Shown: positions 26,117 through 33,953 of the stretch, piece after piece | Layout of the letters: each line of letters begins with the position of its first letter | Position numbering within the stretch: the first letter of the stretch is position 1 | Assembly: GCA_009928665.1 (NCBI GenBank) | Contig: SACF01000003.1 | Span: 1-64,000 of the forward strand | DNA length: 64,000 bases | Source: Alphaproteobacteria bacterium | GTDB taxonomy: Bacteria > Bacteroidota > Bacteroidia > Bacteroidales > FEN-979 | Direction of reading: 5' to 3' | Position numbers and translations under genes: made by a program | Notes under the pieces: model-generated | The model's input: the letters and a program-made list of their open reading frames with translations, nothing else | What the model was told of the DNA's origin: nothing | Databases searched by the model: none

Positions 26117-28348
26117 TTAGAAATCAGCGAGAAATTTGAGATAATCTTTGATCAGCGGGATTTCGGAAGGAGGGATCCCGTTTTTAATCAGGCCGGGTGC
26201 ATCTTCACTGAATGCCGCGATCAGCTCCTCTCTGGCTACAGAAGGTCTGGAGAGGCTTTGGCGATAAAGGGAAAACGCCTCTTTACGGTTCCCGAGACAG
26301 AGATTGACATGGCCGGCGTTCATCAGGTCGTAGACCGACGGATTGCTGTCGAGACTCAGGATCTCTGCATAGAGTTCGAGGGCTTGTTGTGGTTGTCCGA
26401 GTAAAAAGTGGCACCAGGCTGCCGGCCTGAGGACTTTCAGGTTTTCGGGAGCAAAGAACCGGAGTTTGAGGTAATGATGCAGGGCCTGGTCATAATCTTT
26501 CAGGTGAAGGAGGCACTGACCGATCTGGAGTTGAAGGGTGAGATCGTCGGGTTGAAGTTCCGCTGCATCCCTGAAGTACCGGAGCGCCTCAGTATAGTTC
26601 ATTACTTTGATGCTGCACCAGCCAAGTTTTTTCAGGATCCATTGGCGGTCGGAATCAAAAAGTTCAGCCTTTTTGTAGTATTCGATGGCTTCGGGATACC
26701 GTTCAGCTTTTTGATAACAATATCCGATCTTTTCGAAATACTCATGTTGGGGGCCATTCTTTTCCATTAACAGTTGATAGGCCTCAATGGCTTGCGAATA
26801 GTTGTTCTTCTCGAAGTGAAATGCCGCGATCCGCTCTGCGAGCGCCGGTCGGTAGAAATAGTCATTGTAGAAGTTCAATTTACAGAACATCATCTGTAGC
26901 TGGAAAACATCGTCGAATTCTCCCCGGTGCTGATAGAGTTTGAAAAACCTGTAGAGATCCTGGATGTACTGGATATACACCGCGTTGGAGGATATTGATT
27001 GATCGAGAATCTGTTCTTCGGAGGCCAGCTCTTTCATCTGGGCGAATTCTGCTTCGAAATTGGTCAGGATCATTGAGCGTTGCTGGTCGGGAATAGCCCT
27101 GAAGTTGATGGCAAAGGAATATTTATCAGAATTACAGATATAGAATGCCTTCCCGAGGCTATCGAGAAGCCGGTACCGGATGTCCTCCTGCGATGCAGTC
27201 ATCTCCTGCAATTCCGGATTTTCGATGTAAAAGGGAATAAACCAGTTGCTGATCTGGGTAAAAAAGTCGAACCGCTTCAACTGGGCAAAGGTGCTCATGA
27301 AGACATCGCCGCCTTCCATCTGAAGCCGGGAGAACTTTTCGATTTTTTCGAAAAGTCCCGGGACTTCTTCAATCATATCCTTCCACCCCGGGTTTTTGCC
27401 TTCCAGCGACTCATCCTCCGTAAGGTCATTCAGTTGAAGTTTGTCTTCGATTTTTGGCATCATCTTCTGCATCTCAGGCAGGACCTCGGTTTCAAACTCC
27501 CGGGTGATCTTTTCCGTTTCACGAGCCTGTAAAAGCTGCAGGAGAATCAGTTCGACTTCGGGAAGCAGGTTTTCATCCGCAGTCATCGCTTTGAGACCGG
27601 AAGGGATCTCCGGGTAAAGGTGTAACCGGTTATCGTACCGCAACATGGCGAGGATCAGTCCGATCAGCGCCCGCTGGTACACCTGTTCTTCACGGGATTC
27701 AACAAACCCGATCAGGAGCAGGAATTTACGGGGATCGAAATAATCGAGGAGTCCCAGTGTTATAGCGCTGACAATCATGCATTTATCGTACCAGGGAATT
27801 TGGGATGAACGGTTGATCCGATTGACCAGCCGAACGTAATCGTCGTTATATTTCAAAGTCAGCCATAGAATCCTGAAAATGTGGTCAGCGAGTATTGATC
27901 TTCTCCGTGTTTCGTTTACCGGTTCTGTTCCGCTGATCTCGGTTTCTTCGAAAAGTTTGTTTAATTCTCCATGAAAAAAATACTCTTCGATCCGGTTGAT
28001 GCAGGTTTCGGGATCATCTGTGAAAAAGTGTTTGATCTCCCGCCGGTAGCCATTTTTCAATCGGGTGACAGGCTGAAGGAAAATTTCACGGAAGTCATCG
28101 CCGACAGTGAGTATCGCCTGGCACAAGTTTGTGAGGATGGCTTCGCGCTGTGGGTCATCGGATCCGTCGATGGCATAGTGCAAAAGGTTTCTGTATGTTC
28201 TGGTAAGGTTCCCGATCTGGTCATCAAATTCATAGCGGTCGGTTATCCGTTGAAATCTGTTCAGCAGGTCAAGCGCCTCCTTGATCTCATAGTTTTTAAC
28301 CAATCCGGCCAGTTGCCGGTATTTTTCATTGGCCTCTGATCGTTCCAT
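26117..28348 (-). CDS. TPR-repeat protein
   Basis: 743 aa with no signal peptide. The N-terminal about 480 residues are helical without a recognised family. The C-terminal part (about 490-730) contains four to six tetratricopeptide repeats (for example YFEKIGYCYQKAERYPEAIEYYKKA, then WILKKLGWCSIKVMNYTEALRYFRDA). TPRs are protein-protein scaffolds. It is the first gene of the run leading to the membrane protein and lpxD, so it may assemble an envelope-synthesis complex; this is context only. Confidence 0.8.
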   Translation of the reverse strand: MERSEANEKYRQLAGLVKNYEIKEALDLLNRFQRITDRYEFDDQIGNLTRTYRNLLHYAIDGSDDPQREAILTNLCQAILTVGDDFREIFLQPVTRLKNGYRREIKHFFTDDPETCINRIEEYFFHGELNKLFEETEISGTEPVNETRRRSILADHIFRILWLTLKYNDDYVRLVNRINRSSQIPWYDKCMIVSAITLGLLDYFDPRKFLLLIGFVESREEQVYQRALIGLILAMLRYDNRLHLYPEIPSGLKAMTADENLLPEVELILLQLLQARETEKITREFETEVLPEMQKMMPKIEDKLQLNDLTEDESLEGKNPGWKDMIEEVPGLFEKIEKFSRLQMEGGDVFMSTFAQLKRFDFFTQISNWFIPFYIENPELQEMTASQEDIRYRLLDSLGKAFYICNSDKYSFAINFRAIPDQQRSMILTNFEAEFAQMKELASEEQILDQSISSNAVYIQYIQDLYRFFKLYQHRGEFDDVFQLQMMFCKLNFYNDYFYRPALAERIAAFHFEKNNYSQAIEAYQLLMEKNGPQHEYFEKIGYCYQKAERYPEAIEYYKKAELFDSDRQWILKKLGWCSIKVMNYTEALRYFRDAAELQPDDLTLQLQIGQCLLHLKDYDQALHHYLKLRFFAPENLKVLRPAAWCHFLLGQPQQALELYAEILSLDSNPSVYDLMNAGHVNLCLGNRKEAFSLYRQSLSRPSVAREELIAAFSEDAPGLIKNGIPPSEIPLIKDYLKFLADF

Positions 28349-28379
28349 TCCGGTTTATTTTGATGGGTTGTCGGATCAA

Positions 28380-29534
28380 TTAAAAACGAACCCCTGTGGT
28401 AAAAATTATAGATTGCATAAAATCGCTGGTGTTGGAATAAAAGACCTTGTTTCCGTTATTTGCATGCAGATACCGGTAGGCAGCCCTGATATACCCGAAT
28501 GAAACGGGTTTGTATTCGAAACTTAACGTAAATCCACGGGTGGATAAGCCGGTCACTTTATTGTCATAGGTATAGAAACCGGTCAGGAATCCGTGCGGAT
28601 CATCAAGGTACTCGAATCGTGCGGTCAGTGCAAATAACTTGTTAATCTGATAATTTGCCTGGACAAATCCAGAGCACATCAGGGCAGTCTTATTGGTGTC
28701 GGGAGGTAATTGTGAGTTCGTTTGCACGGCAAAGTCGAACTGTCCGGTCAGATCGAATGATTTGGTCGGGAAATACCGGATTATAATGTTGTTGTAAACA
28801 ATGTCGTTATTTACCTCAGCATCGACCAGAGCCTGGTTTCCGAAAAAGTTGTTATAGGTTAACGAGAGTTTTTTCCAGGGCTCGTAAGTCAGGAACACAA
28901 TTCCTGCCATGTGTGTGTTTTGAGAATATGCGAGTGAAAAAGGGTTACCGATCATGAGACCGCCACTGAATTTGGGTGAGAAGCGGTAAGAAAGTTTGGC
29001 GCCGAGAACGCTCCCCGGTTCATAATATCCTCCCACGGTGACAACACTGATCTGATTAATCACAGGCCAGGATGATTCGATTCCGATCGGGTTGAGCATG
29101 TACCCGAAATCGAGCCAGAGGTCCTTGACAATTCTGAATCCGAAATTTGCCTGCCGAAGGGTCTTGATGAATTGCATCTCAGGGGCCGCCAGCAGGTTGG
29201 GGGCATCGCCGTACTGAATAGCCAGTTTCCCTCTTACTTTTTCAGCGTTGTAATAAAATTCCAGTGCAGCGACATTCATTCTGATCTGGTCCTGAATCGG
29301 ACAGTTTCCCGAAAAGGGTATGAGGTTGGAAGTGTCCTTTTGCGACATAATCGTCCAATTGTAGTAAGCATCGATATAGAGCCCGAAAGTGAAGTTGTTC
29401 AGTTTGCCCAAAATCTTACTTTTCAGGGCATTGGCAAGACTGTCGGTTCCCTGTTGTGCCGGCGACCGCATGGGAACGGAACACATGGCCAGAACCAGGA
29501 AGTTGAACGTGAGCAGGCAAATTTTTCCTCGCAT
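28380..29534 (-). CDS. Outer-membrane beta-barrel protein (porin-like)
   Basis: 384 aa from the ATG at 29534; the signal peptide (RGKICLLTFNFLVLAMCSVP... ending near AQQ) starts there, so longer readings are not used. The mature protein is an array of amphipathic beta strands (FTFGLYIDAYYNWTI, GKLAIQYGDAP, FGFRIVKDLWLDFGYML, ...) and ends with a C-terminal strand with terminal Phe (IIFTTGVRF), the usual outer-membrane assembly signal. It resembles the OmpL-like/BBP2 putative porins of Bacteroidota. It is divergent from the 895-aa gene and has its own -7 box at 29604-29611. Substrate unknown. Confidence 0.8.
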   Translation of the reverse strand: MRGKICLLTFNFLVLAMCSVPMRSPAQQGTDSLANALKSKILGKLNNFTFGLYIDAYYNWTIMSQKDTSNLIPFSGNCPIQDQIRMNVAALEFYYNAEKVRGKLAIQYGDAPNLLAAPEMQFIKTLRQANFGFRIVKDLWLDFGYMLNPIGIESSWPVINQISVVTVGGYYEPGSVLGAKLSYRFSPKFSGGLMIGNPFSLAYSQNTHMAGIVFLTYEPWKKLSLTYNNFFGNQALVDAEVNNDIVYNNIIIRYFPTKSFDLTGQFDFAVQTNSQLPPDTNKTALMCSGFVQANYQINKLFALTARFEYLDDPHGFLTGFYTYDNKVTGLSTRGFTLSFEYKPVSFGYIRAAYRYLHANNGNKVFYSNTSDFMQSIIFTTGVRF

Positions 29535-29603
29535 ATGTTTGATTTTGTATCTGTTAATGGAAACGATCAGGTATTGAGAATACAGCCGGATCAAGGTTAA
29601 GTT

Positions 29604-29611
29604 CAAAAATA
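29604..29611 (-). promoter_or_regulatory. Promoter -7 box for the outer-membrane barrel gene
   Basis: TATTTTTG on the minus strand, an exact TAnnTTTG match, 69 nt upstream of the ATG at 29534. Confidence 0.45.
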
Positions 29612-29671
29612 AAGAAAATATGGAGACTTCATTCATCTTCGCCTTTCTTTTTTAAGTGGGATGAAAATCCA

Positions 29672-29679
29672 TAATTTTG
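29672..29679 (+). promoter_or_regulatory. Promoter -7 box for the 895-aa exported protein gene
   Basis: TAATTTTG, an exact TAnnTTTG match, 27 nt upstream of the ATG at 29707. Confidence 0.5.
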
Positions 29680-29706
29680 TAACCTCCTTACCTACGAATA
29701 TTCCTG

Positions 29707-32394
29707 ATGCGAAGATCCCTGTTATTGTTACTCCTGTTTGCTGCCACGTTTCCCGTTTTAAGCCAGACCATCCTGTTGAAAAAGCAGCAGGAATGTGTGT
29801 TTCGCGTGCCCTGGAAACCCCGTGAAACGGGATTGTATTCCAATTCCAATAGCATCGTGCGGGAGATCGCGAAGTCGACGCTGAAGGAACCGTCGAAGGT
29901 TGGCATCTATTTCAGCTGCCGGATAGGTGTTGCCATTTCCCGGACCCAGGGTCAGACCAGGCTTGTAATAGGACTGTCGGATAAGCATGTTACGGGTGAT
30001 TGCACGTTCAGGACCTTTCCACTTGAAGATGTGCTGAAACCCTCGCGGGCTGCCTTACGCATCCGGATTGCAAGCAGGGAGGATACCTCCGGTTACTCTG
30101 AAATGGCTTTGCGGAATCTGCCGATTCATCCCGATGACACCCTGCTCGCGACCTGTCCGCTATCATCCTACAACCCGGAAATTGACACCCTTTTGCTTGT
30201 CAATCCTGAGTTTTTTTACGACAGTTTAGCCCTGAATACATTTTTGGAGCGACTGGATCTGATAAACGATTATCATGCTTCGGTTGCCATGCTCGATTCG
30301 GTCAGTCTGTTTTCGGGGAGTATTGATTTTACTGATCCTATGAGGCTGCCCTACAATTTTTTTGATGTTTCAGAGGTTAACAATGTCATCAGACAGATCG
30401 CCAGCCGCAATTTCAGCGAAAAATTATTAACCCGGGGATATGACCCGGCGGGTTTGGAAGAGAAATGGTCCCGGGAAAGAAAGCATGCTTTGAGTCTGAC
30501 TTACACCCTTGGAGACCACCTGGATTTGTCCTCCGTTAAAGGCTGGAGTGGGGATATGGATTCGTTGTCAACTTTTTTTGTCGACCGGATCCTTTCTTAT
30601 GTTCGCCGGTCGAAGCAAATGGATCACCTGTACGGAAAGATCTATCAGGATTTTCTTGAGTTGTATGAAGTCAGCGATACAGGCCGGGATCCCGTTTACA
30701 ATTTGTCGCGGCTACTGAATAACATGTTTCCGGATGCTGCGAAGGATACGTTGCCGGGTTACTTCCTGAAGCATCTGAACGGGGCCTATGTCGGGACAGC
30801 TTTGGGATTGATGGGTGCCAAACGTTTCGCTGAAGCGTTTACCCTGTTGGCACACGGGCGGCGGGTGACAGAACTAATCAAACCGGATCTCCGGGATACC
30901 GCATTTGATCAGCTTCAGGTCGCAGCAGCGGAGGGTATTCTTAGTTCTTATGCCGGTATTGCAGCCACGTGCATTCAATCGGAAATGTACCAGATGGCCG
31001 ACGCGTATCTTTTAAAGGCAGGCGAATATTTGACACAGAACCGGCGGTTCATCCGGTCCGATTCAGTTTATCGTTCGGTATATGCCTCCCTGTTTTTTAA
31101 AAGGAATTCGGATTGTGACCGGCTTTTGGCATCCCGGCAGTTCCGGGAGGCGCTCGAATGTTACCGCGATTTTGAATCGCTGTACACTCCCCGTGAAGTC
31201 TCAATCATCCGGGAACAGTTGCTTGAAAAAAAGCGGGAGGCCATCCGGGGTGTAGCGGTAAGGCAACTCAGCGATCTTGACAGGGCCCTGAAGGATCAGG
31301 AGCATGACAAGTCGTTACTGATCTACGACAGTCTGATGATACTTGTACTGGATTTACCAGAAGATTCCCCCTTGCGGCATGCTCCTGACGCTCAGGCTGC
31401 AGTCATCGCTCATATCCGGTATCAGCGGTTATTCCTGACCGGATCGCTGGCGGTTGAGAACGGCCGGTTTACCCTTGGTGTCGACAGGCTTCAGAAGGCG
31501 CGGACGCTTGCGGACCGTTACCGGTTTGATCCCGACCCTGATTTTGATTCGGTTTATCGCATTGCCTTGCGGAACTATTTACTGGTACGGTTATCCGGCG
31601 CTCAAAGGCATATCTGGTCCAATGATTTTGATTCAGCGTATTACCAGCTATGGGTTATCCGGGATGAAGCGACCCGAAACCACCTGGAGAATGAAGAAGG
31701 CCTGGCAAAGGCGTTCCAGCGGTTCGGTCAGAAGATCTCCGACCAGAAATGCAGGATCCACCATGATTCGTTGGATTTATGTGTGATCCGGGCTGACCGG
31801 TGTATCGCACTGAAAAATTACAGGGGGGCGATCGCCTACCTCGATGATGCATTGAAACTGGCCGGTCAGCGGACCGATTGCAACATGGATGTAAGGGCCG
31901 TCAGGGATACGCTGGAAAAGTATCGTTGGGCGGGTCTTTACCAGCAGCGACTGGCGGAAATTGATTCCTATGTTGCTGCAAGCGCTTATATGGAAGCAAT
32001 CAGCAGACTCGAAGAGAACGACAGGCTATACGTCAGCAAAAGGATCGACCGGGCAGGGATCGGCCAGGAAGGGATTTACGAGTATATAAGCCGACGGTTA
32101 AATCCCTACCTGACTTTGGAAGCTGTCACCTATTTCACCGGTCACGGTGCAGGGAAGGAGGCACTGAGATTTTTACATCTGCTGAAGATCCAGAATTTCA
32201 GGGCTGATGAATGCGTTAAAGCCCAGGAATTATGTGCCAGGACAACGGCCCGTGAAGATTTTTCCCGGAATCCGCTTGCAGATCCAGGAACGCAAGCTGA
32301 TGACTATACCACCAATGACAAATGGTATACGGTCTTTAAAAAAACCTATCTGGAAGAATGGACGCAATTGAAAAAAGCGTCAAATCAAAAGTAA
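29707..32394 (+). CDS. Large exported protein of unknown function, helical repeat-rich
   Basis: 895 aa. A clean signal peptide (RRSLLLLLLFAATFPVLSQ) is followed by about 150 residues of beta-rich sequence and then roughly 650 residues of helices, with repeat-like segments typical of degenerate TPR solenoids (AIAYLDDALKLAG, YMEAISRLEENDRLY, REALECYRDFESLY). No lipobox, no T9SS sorting domain and no catalytic motif are visible, so it is probably a soluble periplasmic scaffold. It stands alone on the plus strand between two minus-strand runs. I do not recognise the family. Confidence 0.75.
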   Translation: MRRSLLLLLLFAATFPVLSQTILLKKQQECVFRVPWKPRETGLYSNSNSIVREIAKSTLKEPSKVGIYFSCRIGVAISRTQGQTRLVIGLSDKHVTGDCTFRTFPLEDVLKPSRAALRIRIASREDTSGYSEMALRNLPIHPDDTLLATCPLSSYNPEIDTLLLVNPEFFYDSLALNTFLERLDLINDYHASVAMLDSVSLFSGSIDFTDPMRLPYNFFDVSEVNNVIRQIASRNFSEKLLTRGYDPAGLEEKWSRERKHALSLTYTLGDHLDLSSVKGWSGDMDSLSTFFVDRILSYVRRSKQMDHLYGKIYQDFLELYEVSDTGRDPVYNLSRLLNNMFPDAAKDTLPGYFLKHLNGAYVGTALGLMGAKRFAEAFTLLAHGRRVTELIKPDLRDTAFDQLQVAAAEGILSSYAGIAATCIQSEMYQMADAYLLKAGEYLTQNRRFIRSDSVYRSVYASLFFKRNSDCDRLLASRQFREALECYRDFESLYTPREVSIIREQLLEKKREAIRGVAVRQLSDLDRALKDQEHDKSLLIYDSLMILVLDLPEDSPLRHAPDAQAAVIAHIRYQRLFLTGSLAVENGRFTLGVDRLQKARTLADRYRFDPDPDFDSVYRIALRNYLLVRLSGAQRHIWSNDFDSAYYQLWVIRDEATRNHLENEEGLAKAFQRFGQKISDQKCRIHHDSLDLCVIRADRCIALKNYRGAIAYLDDALKLAGQRTDCNMDVRAVRDTLEKYRWAGLYQQRLAEIDSYVAASAYMEAISRLEENDRLYVSKRIDRAGIGQEGIYEYISRRLNPYLTLEAVTYFTGHGAGKEALRFLHLLKIQNFRADECVKAQELCARTTAREDFSRNPLADPGTQADDYTTNDKWYTVFKKTYLEEWTQLKKASNQK

Positions 32395-32458
32395 TTTAAG
32401 GGCTATAAACAATCCGATCGGTCACAGCCGAACCGTTCAGTTTAGCATCATACGGTTC

Positions 32459-33823
32459 TCAAAGTTTTTCGCAGACCAGGTACTCCCAGGGTTTCAGGGT
32501 CAGTTTTCCACCTTCGGGAAATGTTCTCGACTCATTCGAAAATATTTCGAGATAATTTCCGGTTCCTCCGCCCGTTTGAAGGGTAACGGTGCGGTCGGTA
32601 CCGGTAAGGTTCATAATCACCAGTAGCTCCTGGTCAGGCAATTGCCTTTTGAAAGCATAAACTGCTTTATCGTCGGAGGTAATTACCCGGATCAGTTTTC
32701 CCCCGGTGCTGTCGGCAGCCAGAACATTGCCCTTCTTTTTAAGCTGTGCCAGCCGGGCATAAAACGAAGCGAACCGGTATCCGCCCCAGGGAACGCTGTC
32801 CTTGTCGAAGAACTTTAATCGTTTATTTATGGCCGATTCCTGTCCTGTATAAATCAGCGGCATCCCGGGGAAGGTAAAGGTGAGTACCGCAAAAGTCTGG
32901 GCGCCGGCTCCCATCCGTTCGAATTCGGTGCCGTTCCAGGAGTTTTCATCATGATTGCTGGTGAAGCGCATCCGGATGGCATCGGGCCGGTACTTTTTAG
33001 TTTCCTTAGCCCAAAGGGTGTCGATCTGATCGGCCGATTTCTTTCCCTGGGCGATCTGGTTCATCAGGTGGTGGAGGTCCCATGAATAGCTTGCATCAAA
33101 ATAGCCGCTGTCGTGGATCTTTGGTGTTTCTTCCTCGGCAAGCATAAACACGGGTTTGACCCTTTTAATCCCGGGGATGGCTTCATGCCAGAAGGATACC
33201 GGCAACATGCCGGCTACATCGCAACGAAATCCATCAATATCGAATTTTCTGACCCAATAGATCATTGCGTCGGTCATGAATTTACGCAAACCAGGTTGGG
33301 AATAGTCCAACCCGGCCACATCGGTCCAGTCGGGCACGGGTGAAATGATTTTACCGGTGGAATCTTTCTTATACCAGTCGGGGTGACGGGTGATCAGGCT
33401 GTTGTCCCATGAGGTATGATTGGCGACCCAGTCGATGATCACTTTCATGCCGAGTTCATGGGCCTTATTTACCAGGAAGACCAGGTCTTTGTCCGTTCCG
33501 AACTCAGGATTTACGGCAAGGTAGTCCCGTACGGCATAGTAGCTTCCGAGTGATCCTTTTCGGTTGAAAGCTCCGATGGGGTGAACCGGCATCAGCCAGA
33601 GAATATCGACTCCGAGCCGTTTCAATCGCGGAAGCTCCCCGGTAAAAGCTTTAAAAGTGCCTTCCCGGGTGAATTGCCGGATATTGACCTCGTAGATCAC
33701 TGCATTTTTTGCCCACTCCACATGGGCTGCCGGATTCATGACAACAGGCTTGTCGGGGGCATTGCAGCTCAGGATTCCGAGCATCAGGATTGCTGATAAA
33801 GCAAGGGTCATTTTCATTTTCAT
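32459..33823 (-). CDS. GH13 alpha-amylase-family lipoprotein (454 aa)
   Basis: 454 aa. The signal peptide ends in a lipobox with Cys20 (LGILSCNAP), so the enzyme is membrane-anchored. The catalytic barrel is complete: nucleophile D202 in DGFRCDVA, acid E230 in FMLAEE and third acid D292 in TSNHDEN, with the region I variant DWVANHTSWD at 131-140. A short C-terminal beta domain follows (from about 375). It should cleave or rearrange alpha-1,4-glucans outside the cytoplasm. It is the last gene of the alpha-glucan run, 130 bp after the 794-aa GH13 gene. Exact specificity (alpha-amylase or maltogenic amylase) cannot be told from sequence. Confidence 0.9.
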   Translation of the reverse strand: MKMKMTLALSAILMLGILSCNAPDKPVVMNPAAHVEWAKNAVIYEVNIRQFTREGTFKAFTGELPRLKRLGVDILWLMPVHPIGAFNRKGSLGSYYAVRDYLAVNPEFGTDKDLVFLVNKAHELGMKVIIDWVANHTSWDNSLITRHPDWYKKDSTGKIISPVPDWTDVAGLDYSQPGLRKFMTDAMIYWVRKFDIDGFRCDVAGMLPVSFWHEAIPGIKRVKPVFMLAEEETPKIHDSGYFDASYSWDLHHLMNQIAQGKKSADQIDTLWAKETKKYRPDAIRMRFTSNHDENSWNGTEFERMGAGAQTFAVLTFTFPGMPLIYTGQESAINKRLKFFDKDSVPWGGYRFASFYARLAQLKKKGNVLAADSTGGKLIRVITSDDKAVYAFKRQLPDQELLVIMNLTGTDRTVTLQTGGGTGNYLEIFSNESRTFPEGGKLTLKPWEYLVCEKL

Positions 33824-33953
33824 CTGCTCTTAATTTTGATTCACTTACATTTTTCAAAGCGCTTATCCTCGAATCTTCCATTATCCTGATCAGGTTCCCG
33901 GATAAAGGTACACCTGAATGTTCGTGATTTTCACGACCTCAGTCAATATACTG

